64,000 nucleotides of DNA from Steromphala cineraria (lineage: Eukaryota; Mollusca; Gastropoda; Trochida; Trochidae). A program made the position numbers and the translations under genes. Of the stretch, positions 24,401-37,932 are shown piece by piece. The DNA lies in contig OU744730.1 in assembly GCA_916613615.1 (NCBI GenBank), forward strand, positions 22,942,406 to 23,006,405. Direction: 5' to 3'. Each line of letters opens with the position of its first letter. The first letter of the stretch is position 1. The notes below the pieces were generated by a model. The model ran no database searches. It had not been told where the DNA came from and worked only from the letters and a program-made list of their open reading frames with translations.

Positions 24401-25239
24401 CGTTTGCATCTTTGATTCACTTTGTGTTTGTAATGATTAAGAAATGTACATTAAATAATTTTAATCATATATGTTCGAATGAATGCTATACGTTTGTTTG
24501 ATTTCCTTTACTACGTATACACGATTATTCTAAATTCGAAATATATATATAATGTGAGAGTGATGATGTACAAATAATTGAAAATCTTTTTCATTTGCAT
24601 TGCTTGTACTCTTAATGCTCAAAACATGCAATCAAACCATCTACGACTAATTGCTTTTGGATTTGAATTCTTACAACGATTGACTGTCCCTTTTAAGTCC
24701 TCAATTTCGTCACTATTGGATAATTTCTATGATGTCAGGCCCAATAACAAAACTCTTGAAAGTTTTATTCCTTTTCAAGGAGGTTCAAAGAGCTCGTTGT
24801 CTCAAAGCGCAGTTTCTCGATTGTACTTAATAAGCACAATAATTCAGCAATGCTATCAATCCCATCCTTGCTTTAAACGAATCCTTTAAAAAAGTACATA
24901 AAATCGTTACAATTAAACTACAAGCATTGAGGTTTTGGGAAATCAATGTTGTAACTAATTGATTCATAGGTTAATGAAAGCACAACAGACGTTTAGAATA
25001 TCAGAACAACATTTTTAATTGTTTCAATTGTTGTTTTCATTTGGAGCATGACCTTAATTGGATGTTAATCGCGTTACTTTTAGTTACTTAAAGTCACAAA
25101 TATGTCATGAAGTTTCAATTCCGTAATCAAATGAAACTGCGTTAGTTTATATAAATTCTAAATACAAATATGATGGACAAAACTATCATCCACAAATGAG
25201 TATATAGAGGATATGATATGAGTGTCCATGACATACTTT

Positions 25240-25555
25240 GTTTGGCTTCTTATGGGCCACAAGGCCACCAAAGCTACAATTTATAATCCTCACAAGTCAA
25301 GGAGTCTGTACACCAAGTTTCAGCTTTCTAAGCCTTTTGGTTCTAGAGAAGAAGATGAAAATATGTTTTTAGGGTGTGGTCCCTGTGGCCCTTAGTAGGG
25401 GCCATGGGGTCACCAAAGCTACAATTTATAATCCTTACTAGTCAAGGAGTCTATACACAAAGTTTCTGCTTTCTAGGCCTTATGGTTCTAGAGAAGAATA
25501 TGAACATATTTTTTAGGGTGTGGTCCCTGTGGCCTTTTTATCATTAGTTGTTAGG
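25240..25555 (+). repeat. 146-bp minisatellite, about two units
   Basis: Units carry GGCCACCAAAGCTACAATTT, AGTCAAGGAGTCT and GGTTCTAGAGAAGAA. The paralogous tract at 44390-45005 has about four units. The unit end GGTGTGGTCCCTGTGGCC is shared. The tract is open in one frame for part of its length, but this is a by-product of the repeat. Confidence 0.9.
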
Positions 25556-27087
25556 TTGTTGTATGTAGGTTATTCATTTGTTATGAATTCATCTTAACTA
25601 TTTTGAAATTTTATCTGAGAAACTAATTTGCTCTATTTAATTTTTACTATTGCAAATACTAACGTTTCACATACAAACAATGTCTCTTGATTAAAATGTG
25701 ACAGGAAAGCAAGGTGTCATTCAAATAAAAAAATAGAAGTTATAATTAAAATATATTGCTTAAGATCTGCGATTAATATTCGATGTGACTTAAAACATTA
25801 AAAGCCTGTTTGACATTTTATCAAACCAAGGTCAGGGTCACCTTGACAAATATTTCATCCTAGTGGTTTAAAGCTAAACCGAAATAGAAATAGAAAAAAG
25901 CTCACGAATCATTGCTGAATGTTGCAATTTACACGTAAGTAAATAATGTTGTTTTGTGAGTAACAGATTGTACTATCTTTAATGTGAAATCATATGTATA
26001 GATAAAAATGACTTAGGAAAATGTTTAAATGTTCAAATCAATAAAACATTGCAAATTCGTGGACGATTCTGCTCACTAGTTGTATCAAGATATACTTTGA
26101 TAATCAATACGATGTGAACAAAAGTAGTTACCTATTTTGATGTGTTAATTTCATGCTCAGTAGAAATCCAAACTATCAATATGGATTCTGACCATAGCGG
26201 AAAATCAGTAGCAGTAACACTGATGGCACCGAGATGGTCATGAAGTGTCTTTTGAAGGAGATTTTGTATGGAAGAATAAACACATCAAATACCAAAAAGG
26301 TGACATTGAACATATGATGTTTCTATCGTACGGAACTACATGTCGGTTTGTATTCATCTGCTTAATAAGCGAACAACGTTCACTGAATTTAAGTGATGGT
26401 TGATCTTTTTTCTTGACAACAGATCCGGAACAGAGTGTAATTCATTGCATGAATTTGAATAATGATGACAGAGAAACTCCTCGTTCACATTAAACTCAAA
26501 CTCTTGACAATTAAAAAGAGGGAAAGAGATTAAAAGCAATTTACTGATTAAATGTTTCTTTCACTCCAGATATGAAGATACTACTGACTTGAATTCATTC
26601 ATTTCATTTGCATGTTAAAGATCTTTTTCTTGCACGTTATGGTCATTCCAATTTTTTATTGTAACATCTCTTTCAGTACGTATACGGAAGTTGCCAGCAA
26701 CTTAAATAAATATCAGCTTTAGCAGTCTAAATAATCATCTTAACGTCACAGATAATGGTTGCAACGAGGTAATGAGAATCTAAGAAGTTTTTTAATTTTT
26801 ATATTCATGCTGAAATGTAAACTTGTCTCGAGATACATTGAAAAGCTACAAGAGCATTTTGTTATGAAATTTGAATCCAGTACGACGCATTTCACTTTTG
26901 AGTGATTATATTTGTTGTTACTGGCAACACCAAGTTGATAACCCTTGACTTCGCCTCTAGTAATAGTGGATACTTTGCACTTCCATATAATTTGGTTAAA
27001 GTTTCAAATGTTTTCATTATTTCAATAAAACACAAGTTTAACAGTCGAAAGGGCGATGTTCCTAATTGCAGATCTGTTTAAGTCCGT

Positions 27088-27440
27088 CATTCTCTCCCCA
27101 AATAGGCAGATCAAGTCATGAAATGTTGATACAGCCTCTGTTCTATTACGCCAAAATCTGTGGGTTCCGGCAGTTTCCCCTGGCGGACAAAACTTGCAAC
27201 ACAATCCATTTGAATCTCTTTACAAATGAAAAGGTTTCTCCAAAGGATGGTTCATATCATAATGCGTTTGCCATGATTCAGTAGCCAAAATAATAATTTA
27301 AAAACGGCGTCGCTGATTGCACAATTAACTTTGATTGCCTCCAATATGGCAACTCCCATTTTTTCCCATAAAATTGACGTTATATCACACAGGCTGTATC
27401 AACATTTCATGACTTGATCTGCCTCCGTGGGGAGAGAATG
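27088..27440 (+). mobile_element. CATTCTCTCC element with 9-bp TSD, Y copy 1
   Basis: 353 bp bounded by CATTCTCTCCCC and GGGGAGAGAATG. The flanks TAAGTCCGT (27079-27087) and TAAGTCCAT (27441-27449) are a 9-bp target duplication with one change. Subterminal sequence GATCAAGTCATG is also inverted at the right end. The same insertion is in Y' at 46677-47034, so it predates the Y duplication. A 9-bp duplication fits MULE- or Merlin-type elements; no transposase is seen. Confidence 0.88.
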
Positions 27441-29240
27441 TAAGTCCATGTGAGTCTCGAAAGCGTTGTTGATAAAATAAACAAACTCATAAACTGTCCG
27501 TTGAATCTTTGCATCTTGGAAATAATTTGAGATTGGCTACACCCTGTGCCATCCATCGAATATTAGTAAAAAAAGTAAGTGATTCGCGATTTAAAGCTTT
27601 ACCGTGATCTTGAAATGTTAAGCTCATAAAAAGTGGTAAGATCATTAACAGAATATCAACTTCACAATAGTCCATGGATACTTTCTTATGATACCTTACA
27701 AACTGAATAGTAAAAGAATACGATTAAACATTCTGAAGTTAATGTCATTTTTTATACAAACGTTGTTGAAAACCCAATATTGCCCTACGCTCCGAATTAT
27801 CACCATTATCACAGAGAAAGAAAGGACCGTTACCAAGTCTAGGAGGTGCGCGACCCACGTAACACTTGTGATGTATTTAAGTGGCCTCAAATGCTGCAAG
27901 CTTTTACCTCATTTCAAGTGACATTACAAAACGGTTTTGACAGTATAAGCTTGAATTGGGTAACCATACATTAATTTTGCCTTTAAATAGTTTCTACTAA
28001 TTATTATGCTGTCCGTGACATTAGTTAAATAAACATTCCCATACAGTATCCTTGGCGGTAATAACACTATCACAATACACAGCATGACATCAACAACATC
28101 ATTTAATTCACAGCGGAAGCCAATTTCATAGGGTTTACTTTAAGAATGACACGAATATAAACATTTCTTGTGCATTTGGAAGTTGATTTCTGAGGAGAGA
28201 GAATACAAAATTCACAATTTATTACTAATCTTAAAATCTAACCCGTTTTCTGATAAAATGCATATGACATATTTCCCCATTATCAAAATTATTTGCGAAT
28301 GCATCATGTGATAAATGATAACATCGTGCCACATTGACATTTAAGAAAGTGATGATATGACTATTGAAGAAGGTATGGATATGACTATAAACATGTATCC
28401 CATAAATTTTGGTCAGTAGCACGTTTAAGTGAAATTCTATACAGGGTTGTTTCAGGTTTTCACTGATCTTAATCTGATATTGCTTAATGAAGAAAATACA
28501 AATTATCAATAAAAAACATATTGTCTAAATACGTTAGGCTTTGTCATCATTTTAAATAATTTTGTGAAGCTTAACTTAACATTGTACGTTCGCATTCTTT
28601 TATGATGAGACATTGTCTTGCAATTGGTATCATACTTTATTTTGTGTTAGATCATCTACCATAAATATGCTACTTACCTTTAAGAAAACCGTTAATTAAA
28701 TGATTACGTGCAGTTACTCGATTAAGTAATTGTTATGGTATGCTTAAAAGCAGTTTGGGCAATAAATGTCAACGGGCAAACCTTGTTATATTGTTCAAGA
28801 CAACTATATTGGTACAATAAAACTTGGTTGGCTTTTTATCCATCGCTTCGATCTCCAGAATATACCACTTACCTAAATTGATAGGATCCGTCTGAATATT
28901 GTTATCACCAAGCATGATCGCAGGTTTAAACTACTATTGATGTGTGAAGTGCATGTGTAACAGCTGCTTTGGGTATCCAGGAGGTTACAAAATGGAAAAT
29001 AAACTATTACCGATCAATCTTTTTAAAAGATTCCAGATAAAAAATGTACTCATTTTTTCGAAATGGAAATCACATATTTTCTACATGATTACAGGTTTCG
29101 CGCTGTTAATAATTTGATAACATTTTGTATGCGATTCAATGAATATTCGATGATTTTTTTACCACCTTTTGTATTAAGCATAACATAACAATTTGAGCAA
29201 TTTGAGAGAACCATTAAGATTATGATGAATAAAAGTAAGA

Positions 29241-29260
29241 ATGACAATGACAATGACAAT
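29241..29260 (+). repeat. (ATGACA)n short hexanucleotide tract
   Basis: About three and a half ATGACA units at the right end of unit Y copy 1; the tract is absent from the Y' equivalent. Confidence 0.8.
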
Positions 29261-29335
29261 ACTGTATTACCCCGAGGGGAATTCTTTTTACATCTATTAT
29301 GCCTATATTGCCTCAACAATAAAAGACGGCCTTAA

Positions 29336-29730
29336 GCTGTTTATGTTACATCAGAAATATGTTGTGCTCATTTCCAATTGAAAAGGACTGATTTTGTTCT
29401 GTAAATGATAATAAATTTATCTCTGATAACATCAATATTAACGTTTTGCATCTAACCATAACAGGTATTATCCATATACGTTTCTGTAATAACTTTCTCT
29501 AGCTAAAAATAAAACAACAGGCTTAGATCATTTTAAGTAACCTTGCTACGACTATCTGACATTTTGACAAACAAAGCAGCAAAATGTACTGTCTTTCTTT
29601 TGTTTACGGAGCATATATGCTTTTAAGTGTATAAAACATCAAATAAAGAGTTTACATTTTTTTTTTGACCACTAGTCTCTATTGATCTTTGAATCGTACA
29701 AATGGTTATGTAAAACAATACATTCCGTTG
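29336..29730. other. Short spacer between unit Y and the MITE at the X' border
   Basis: About 400 bp with no match elsewhere in the window and no recognisable feature. Confidence 0.5.
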
Positions 29731-29734
29731 TTAA

Positions 29735-30090
29735 AGGGGCAGTAGCACGTTTTTTGATAATTTTATATTTTAAAATTTTCACCGATATTAGTAAGCTAAT
29801 GCTAAATGACTTATTTTGACAGTGTCAAAAATTTCATTAAACAATCCAATCAATCATAGTCAGAGGACAAAGTATGACGATTCACATAAAATCCATTGGC
29901 GGCCATTTTGTGTGAACACCTTTAATTCATTTTGTATACGAAAAAGCAATCGCATAGCTAAACTTTGAGTTATATATTTGAATTATTACTGCTCCATTTA
30001 GTTTAAATACATTGTCTTTCGATTGGAACCATTAATTTTCATTTTCGTGACATCACCTTATATTCCACCTAAAAACGTGCTACTGCCCCT
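29735..30090 (+). mobile_element. TTAA-targeting MITE at the X' breakpoint
   Basis: 356 bp with termini AGGGGCAGTAGCACG and CGTGCTACTGCCCCT, flanked by TTAA at 29731 and 30091. The right flank TTAAACCACAGC equals the uninterrupted X'' sequence at 52260, but the left flank is unrelated to X''. The truncation point of X' therefore coincides exactly with one end of the MITE. Confidence 0.93.
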
Positions 30091-30205
30091 TTAAACCACA
30101 GCGTTGGATTAATTCGAAATGAAATCACTTTCAAAACATTTATAATTGCCTCACAACTGATCTAGACATGACATCAGTAAATAGAAACTTACAAAATTAC
30201 GTATA

Positions 30206-31108
30206 CATACGGAAAAAAGTTAAGCACCCCCACGATTTTTCAGCTGCAAAAGTTGCCTGATAAAAAAGAAGGCGATGATGTTGTAGAAATAATCGTATGG
30301 TATGATATAACCATAATTTAGCAGTTAAGGGAAGAACGTTTCATACTGATAACGTTTCGCATTTTTTGGATGTTTGCATTCATAAAATTGTTGTAGTTTT
30401 ATGTCAAAAAACAAGTTACATTATTCTGAGAAAAGAAAGTTGTTATTGGTAGTTGTTTTATGGGTAATTCAATTCTTTCGAGCCCGTAGGTCAAACTTTA
30501 GTATAAAACTTTCAAATGTCACTATTTAGACCTCTAATAACCTTCAAAGTCGCAAAATCTCCAAAAACCAAAATTCAAGAAACAGGGTTTAATAACAAAA
30601 GATGGTCAGTGTCAACTGTAATGACCCCTTGAAATCAATGAGAAGTGTTTGATTAACAGATTGAACTGAAAAGAATCCAAAGATTATTCCAAAATCGTAT
30701 GATTCCAGGCATTTCGTCAATTATTGACAATAACTGTTGAAAAAAGGGATGCCAGTTCAACGACGAGTTACATCCTTATTTTGTAAGATAAAAGATGATT
30801 TGATATGTGGAAGTCAAGTTGGTAAGTTAAACACAAATGTTATTTTTGATGTCTGAAACCCATTGTCTATTGCCTCGTTTTGGCACTACAGCCATACTTA
30901 TTTTGGGTGAAATTATTTCAGTACCATTACAAATTCAATCGTAATTTCATAAAATGTCTACATGGACGATCTTTCTTTGACGAACTTATTACAAAATCAA
31001 CATTATAATGTTAAAGAATCATAAATTTATTCACGGTACCGTAACTTTGCTATATAGCAGCATTTTTTAGTTTTAGAAGTTTGGGGGTGCTTAACTTTTT
31101 TCCGTATG
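30206..31108. mobile_element. 903-bp Tc1/mariner-like non-autonomous element
   Basis: Inverted termini CATACGG, A-run, GTTAAGCACCCCC at 30206 and the complement GGGGGTGCTTAAC, T-run, CCGTATG ending 31108, with TA on both sides (30204-30205 and 31109-31110). The terminal repeat is about 27 bp and nearly perfect. The same element is in X'' (52375-53276) and truncated in X (366), so it predates duplication of X. TA targeting and an A-rich terminus fit the Tc1/mariner group; no transposase is seen. Confidence 0.75.
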
Positions 31109-34100
31109 TATATCATGACATACTTCAAACAAGAAGGTATCAATTTCAAACGAGTTTAGGCTTAATAAAAAGGGTAACGGCATACATATCTTTTAGTTAA
31201 ATTTGAGTATAAACAAATTAACAATGTTTGGTAAATTTTCACACAACACTGGACAATCTATTGCTTTCACTGTCTCCAAAGCCTCATTCACATGGACAAA
31301 ATTAACTTACATGTACATTATCAATATACAATTGCTTACTTGCGTAAAAGCAGGAAAAGCAGTATATTCCTGATGAATTCTGTTTTAGTTTAATAATACC
31401 TAAGGTTTTAATGTTTTCTTTCTTTGCCTTGAACAGATGACATATTGATAACAATCAAATGTCAAAACATTTTACTGCCTAGTTAAATTTTAGATTTTGA
31501 TGTATTATTAGCTTAAACATGATCATCGATCGTGTCATTTTGCAAAACATACAGTATATAAAATATCTCAGAAAAACTACTTGAGTTGACTACAATGACT
31601 TGGCCTATCGAAGTCTATTGGATTCTCTTTTACTTATATTCAAATCTATTGTGCTAGAATTCGTTCTTATAATTAGCTGTACGATCGCTACGTATTGATT
31701 TGTGACATAATATTTATATTTGTTCAAGACAAATACAGACGAAAAGGCGAATAATCTAATCATTGGGGCTTGTCGTCAGGATTTCAATTTTGAGTATTTA
31801 GAAACATTTAAAGATATAAACAGCCCACTACAATTATCTAAAGTCCCTGCTGCCTGTGAAATAATCGCTCCTATCCACTTACTAATATATAATACAAATA
31901 TTTTCAACTGAAATAAATTGTTTGCTTTATCAAACTTGTTTCATGCAATTTATTTTACCTGTCTTTGAAGAATAAGTACCAACAAAATATATAAACATGA
32001 TTGAAAACAATGTCTATAAAGTAAATATAGGCTTGTTGAGAAGGTTGATCAATGTAGTATTCTCATTAAACATACACTTACCATTAATGCCTTTTAAAAT
32101 AACGTCGCAAAAAGCCTATTTTCATCTTAATCACATGTGTAAGTAAATGTCCCAGACATTCTGTCACTTTCCATGCAGCGTTTTGAATATTGAAACGCAG
32201 CTTGAGATATCATCTTATCCTTTGTTTTTCACTATAAGTTCGATTTTTTTCACAGACATTTGCTAGACTCGTAGATACATCCGTCATTTTACCCATGCGT
32301 TGTTAAAAGTTAATGTGTATATGACTGTTCTTTTCGGGCTCAAATCATTTCTTTTTATAAAACGTCGTAGAATTAACATTTTCTTATTTGTTTAGAGTTT
32401 CTCACTTAAGGCTTTAAAGATTTACGAATGAATATAATTGTAAAAAGATTTGTTTCCAAGATTAAAATGAAAAAGTTAGGTTTAAAAACCTGCTTGAATA
32501 GATTGCTAAAATTTTGATTGTTTATGCAAAACGTTGTATACAGTGCTAAACATAGTAAACTAATAGCTTTAACTGATTTATAGTCATTCAAATGGACTGA
32601 AAAGCTTCAACTGATTTATAGTAATTCAAAGATACTAAAAAGAACTAGGAATATTCAGAGACAAATATATCAAACTTGCGTTTACATACATATCTTTTCC
32701 AGTCCGAAAGAAACTTCAGACTGGCATAAATTACCATTTTCTTTGTTGAACTATATCTTTATGGCATTGCTCAGTGGGATCACTATACACTAGACAGTCA
32801 ATTCTGGATAAAACTTAAAGCGACCAACTGTAATATGCTCAGATGTTGAGAGATACATAAACGGTCCTTTCAAGCTTTCTCCAATATTTGTGGATCTCCC
32901 GTTGTAGAGTTCTTTAAAATGTGAATGGATCTTTTACAGCAGTCTGTGAAGTGAAAAACTATGAGAAGTAACGAACCTGATTTGCACCAAATTTGTCTTA
33001 ATTTTAATTCGTTGAAAGTTTTTCCATGTATTATTAAGCGTATGTATTGCAATCATTTTGATGATTTTCCATAGAATTTGAATCCGTGTTGAGATGAAAG
33101 ATTCAAATCATGGCCTCCCAGAAGCTGGCATGAGTAAAACATACTTTCCTTGAGTTTGAAAGTGTTGAATTCTTTCAAAAATGTGTAGTCCTTAAATATT
33201 TCCCTACGTCTTTGACCCTATAAGCATTTGGTGTAATATTAAACGTGATTATGCTTTTGTATGCATTATTAGCTTTTGTATGCAACCAATGACATTCCCT
33301 AATTAGCGTTACCATAAAATTTTCTGTTTCAATTTCTGATAATTTAACTACACAGCTGGACATCAAAATCATCAAAATATTCTCAACAGGAGCAAATTTC
33401 ACTTCGCCTATTCTGTGTGTGACTGTGAATGACCATCACTTTCCAAGGGGAGCTTGACTTACAAGGATAAAGAAAACATTTAAATACCTGTTTTCATAAA
33501 TTGATCTCAAACGAAAATGAGCAAGATAAGCATTAAGTTTGACATTGTAGGACACGAAATAGTAATCAGCCTTTTAGATAAGACATTTGCTAAGCAGAAT
33601 AAGCAAGAAACATCACCTGACCGATGTTTCAGTAAACAACATATTTCCATTTGGCAGTTTCCAACTTAAATCTGTTAACAAGTAATCTTTCAACTATAGC
33701 TTGTGCTAACATGATAGCCATTGTGCAACTTTTCACAGAGAAATGAACATTAAACGTTCGTTGGGGTCGCAAAATTGCATCTATTAATCATTAATTATCT
33801 GGCCTTGTATTTATTGTCAGTACAGAGTAGGTCTTGAAAACGGTGAAGCAACTCAGGTCAATATTGATCTTTGTCAAAAAAAGGGGTTTGCATGATGAAA
33901 CAAACTTTGTTTATGTGGTTATGGCTGTCTACACAGTTCTCAATTAAGCAGTTTAACTTCGGTTTATATTGACAGCGAACAAGGTCGTATTTAAACCAGA
34001 CCACTTTAAGTGGATGTAAACGGATTACCGTTGCCAGTGAAATTGAAAAATAACCTTTCCCAATTCAATGTGACATTTCAAATTTTAGATTTTTTACTCT

Positions 34101-35329
34101 TTATTTGGTGCTCAAAAGTCCTTTCCGTGTACACATTAGAAACGCTGTGGTATTTGAGTTACAGATTTGCAAGTATTCACAATGCACTATGCAATTTTCA
34201 AGGTATAATGCAAATATTTTTCATATTACATTTAAGATTTAAAAAGTACGAAAAATGAAAGAATATATTTGAAATTTGAAAATTTGTTTCAGACCCCCTT
34301 TTTTGAGACGGAAGTTTTGCAATTATAGTACTTGTTTTGCTCCTTTGTAATATAATTTCAATAACAAAAACGTGCTTTTAATGAGACAGATTTTTACAAG
34401 AATCACCAACAAAACACTGTATCTGCACGGTAAGAACACTTTCAAAATTGATCCAAACAATCACATTAAAGGTTTCAGAGTGTACAAACTTTAAGTCTCA
34501 TAAAGTTTGAAATGACTATCCATCTTGGGGGTAAGAAAGGTATAGAATGTTGTGTTTGTTTGAATTTGAGACCTGGATATTTAGTTCCAAAGTCGATGCT
34601 TTTAGTTAGTTAAATTCCTCTCGAGAGAGAGCAAAAAGCAATCGGTTTTGTTGCCAAACGGTTCATTACTTCATTTCAACTCGACTTCCTATCTAAGTCG
34701 TAAAGGAAAAACATAAGAATGTCCATTTGTAATTGTTGATTGCAAGAGAATAACCATTTGGTTCTATGCCATACAACAATTTCTGGGTCATTGTGAGTTT
34801 GGTGAAAACAGAAAACGTGACCATTGCATGTGACATGGTACTGATTTACCTTCCACACACGATTGGTCATTTCAGAAGAGAGCATCGATATGTTGTATTC
34901 CTCTATTCTGAAACTTATATATGCCAAAAAATTGAAAGTAAACAGATAAACTTTTTACCAAATACATGAAAAAGCACGCAATTTATTAGTGGTAGATTTC
35001 TATGACACTTTGAAAGATTCTGAAGAGGAAGTTTAGACTTTTATAATAAATAGTTTTCCTTCTCATATATAAGAAATAATGGTTCTACATAAGTGTACAA
35101 CAAGTTGATCATGTAAGCAAATCATTGCATTTTACAAAATGTTAGCTGATTGACAGTTAATCGACCTGAAGGAGAAACTCAAGACAGCGACGTTTGTGAA
35201 GTGCAACCTAATTATGTTTTATTTGGAAGTATCCTTGAACATCTATATACATCTTGGGCAAAAAACATATCTCTTATTTAATTGCTTAACGTCGAGTGTA
35301 CATGTACATGAACTTTATTTGCTCACGTG

Positions 35330-35652
35330 TTGATTAAGCCTCTGTTCTATTACGACGAGTTTGTGGGATAGAATGGGAGATGCCTGATTGGAAGCAATCA
35401 AAATTAGTTGTGCAATCAGCAATCAGCGACGCTGTTCTTAAATCTTCAGTTTGGCTACTGAAACAAGGCAAAGGCATTGTGATGTGAACGACCCTTTCCA
35501 TGCGAGAAGCCTTGTCATTTGATAAAGAAATTCAAATGGATTGTGTTGCAAGTTTTGTCCGTCAGGGGAAACTGCCAGAACCTCCGGATTTTGGCGTAAT
35601 AGAACAGGGGCTAAATCAACATGACTTGATCTGCCTCTGTGGGGAGAGAATG
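35330..35652 (-). mobile_element. CATTCTCTCC element, left-truncated, in X' only
   Basis: The right end GGGGAGAGAATG is intact at 35652, while the left end lacks the outer 33 bp or so and starts at TTGATTAAGCC. The flanking CACGTGTT is present on both sides; X copy 1 has it once (GCTCACGTGTTTATG at 5812). The interior matches 27088-27440 in reverse orientation. A frame of 108 codons crossing the element and its flank is a chance product. Confidence 0.85.
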
Positions 35653-36347
35653 CACGTGTTTATGCTCTTCTTGAAATATTTATCTGAGCATTGTTTACTC
35701 ATAGTATTTAATTATCTAGCAATTCAAATAAGGGAATTTTCGGAATCAAGTTCTGTTTTTTGTATCAATACCATATTGACTGCATCTAGCATTTACAAAT
35801 ATGACTTAATCCAATATTCGCTCTAAAATGATAAAATGTTAAGATGTTCACGTTTAATTAGGAAAAGGCAGCTATAAGTTGGTAGTTATTGCTCAATCAT
35901 TAGCAATTCGCCAACAGCATCTATTGAAGAAAGATCTATGACAGGTGTTGAATACAAGTCCTTGAAAACCTTGGAAGTGTAAAGATTTAATTATCATTGA
36001 TCTTCCTTTTTTAACTAGAACCTCACGGTAAAAAATATGTGCTATCAAATTTGGAAGACTCTAAGGTTTAAAAAGGTAATGATGCCATACTGAAGAAATT
36101 CAATTTCGCTATTGAAATTTGATAAACTAGCTAGAATATTGCCATGTTTTGTTTTCTTAAATATATTCACTGGACCACTCCATCCACACACAAAATCTGT
36201 CTGTTCAAATTTGAAAATGTAAAAAGGTTATAATTTTCTTTCAATGAAAATTTTTTTTTCTTCAAAATATGGTTTCCATAATAATAGAGAAACATTTACT
36301 CAATTCTTTTAAAGCCCCTGTGAGTTGTGACACAACATACAGGTTAA

Positions 36348-36703
36348 AGGGGTAGTAGCACGTTTTTGGATAATTTTTCATTTTAAATATTTCACTTATA
36401 ATTGTAAGTAAATGCTAAATGTATCATATTGACAGTGTCAACAATCTCATTACACAAGCCAATCACCCATAGTCAGAGGACAAAGTATGAGGCTTAACAG
36501 AAAATCCATTGGCGGCCATTTTTTTGTGAACACCTTTAATTCATTTTTGTAACAAAAATGAATCTCATGGCTGAACTTTACGTTATATATTTGAATTATT
36601 ACTGCTTCATTTAGTTTGAATACATTGTTTTTCAATTGGAACTATTTATTTTCATTTTCCTGACATCACTTCATATTCCCCCTAAAAACGTGCTACTGCC
36701 CCT
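36348..36703 (+). mobile_element. TTAA-targeting MITE in Y'
   Basis: 356 bp with termini AGGGGTAGTAGCACG and CGTGCTACTGCCCCT, bounded by TTAA at 36344 and 36704. Unit Y copy 1 at about 22490 reads GACATAACATATACATTT without it, so the insertion followed the Y duplication. Confidence 0.93.
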
Positions 36704-37319
36704 TTAACATATACATATATAATACAAATTGATGAATCATTGCCCAGATTCTTTTTTTGATACTCTTATCATTTTAACTTTAAAATATTGAAAGCAAAAT
36801 TACCAAAGATCCAAATATGCACACGACACGTATGAACACATACAAATACGAAATGAAAATTAGGAGCATAAGGGTTATTAATCACAGAGAGCCATATGAC
36901 CGTCACAATGATATTTAATCTTAAATGTGTTTTCTGCCATTTAGAATTTGCAATCGAATAGATAAAAGTTAAGTGGTCAGCATACATCCAGAAGTCATAA
37001 CTTTCTTTTGCCGATGGGGGTACACTAACATGTTATTACTTGAGAGACCTTTTTACAATGCCTTCAATTATGAATATGTCTAGACATCCTATTCTACTCG
37101 TGAAATCCGCTTTTATATTTCAACAAATTGTCTCGAGTTTGTCATAAAGATGTTCACGACATAACATCACTGTAGAAATGACTAAAGATCTGTTTTTGGA
37201 AACAACAATCTAGGTTCGAACATATACAGAATAAAACAACCCAAAAATAATTCATCGACGTAATAAGGATCATATCCTTTTTAGAAAAAATCCCTCAAAT
37301 AACTGCCTGAGTTCTCTTA

Positions 37320-37560
37320 TCTGAAGGTAGTTGGTCTCACCAATATACGACAATAGATTAATGGTATCTATCAAGATTGATGTTCATGGATATTGGATTC
37401 GAGGCTGCAAGCCAGCCTAATAAACCAGAGGACCCCATATGCATCTATCAAACGAGTTGTGACTATGATGCATGAACCTTCAAAACAAAGGTCAGTGAAT
37501 ACCAATAACTATAATTTCAATGATACTTGGATTATATTTTATAAGAGAGTGTATCAGGAA
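37320..37560 (+). repeat. Ancient shared module, unit Y' copy
   Basis: Nearly identical to 24170-24400, with GGACCCCATATGCATC intact as in the 17370 copy. It overlaps a chance 78-codon frame. Confidence 0.65.
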
Positions 37561-37932
37561 AATAATGTTTCATTTGTATCTTTGATTCACGCGGTGTTTG
37601 TAATGATTAAGAACATGTATATTAAATAGTATTTTGTATATATGTTCGAATTAATGTTATGGGTTAAGGCGCGTTCACACGGTGCAATCTGTGGCATACA
37701 ACACGTTGTACAATACAAATTGCACAAAGGATGTTGCAAACAATTTACCGTTTACACGTTGCAACAGTTGCATACAACTTGTAATCTCGAGTGTCTTCAA
37801 AACAGGTACTTTGTTTTAGACACTTTTTGTTACTAGCCATTACAATTTGAAACATCTCAACAACTCTTGTGGCTTTATCGTTTATATTAAATTGAAATAA
37901 TTAAAACAGGCAGTAGGTATGTTGTGTTGCAT

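Larger units (their letters stand above)
22025..29335 (+). repeat. Segmental duplication unit Y, copy 1
   Basis: Collinear with 35856-37666 plus 42757-48845. It starts at AATTAAAAAAGGCAGCTATA and matches up to about 29330 (near CCTATATTGCCTCAACAATAAA). Relative to the second copy it contains the 1.2-kb element (22541-23438). It lacks the Harbinger-like element, the 1.6-kb segment, the 36.3-kb MITE and the palindrome/CRE region around 43.5-44.6 kb. No gene was recognised in it. Confidence 0.92.
30091..35855 (+). repeat. Segmental duplication unit X', copy 2 (truncated)
   Basis: It corresponds to about 246-6030 of copy 1 and about 52260-57905 of copy 3. The left end is at the MITE. The right end, near GTTCACGTTTAATTAGG, switches directly into unit Y' at a short AATTA-like overlap. 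It contains a single 706-bp segment and an insertion at 35330-35652 not present in copy 1. About 200 bp at 31622-31815 are missing from copy 3. No gene was recognised. Confidence 0.92.

Noticed and set aside
24578..24889. 103- and 106-codon frames at 24578 and 42812 that look like a conserved pair
   Set aside because: They lie at paralogous positions of Y and Y'. The Y' copy has a small in-frame indel and several missense changes, the similarity does not exceed that of the neighbouring non-coding DNA, and no domain is recognised.
35500..35826. 108-codon plus-strand frame
   Set aside because: It starts inside the CATTCTCTCC element and ends in unit X' flank, so it arose by insertion.
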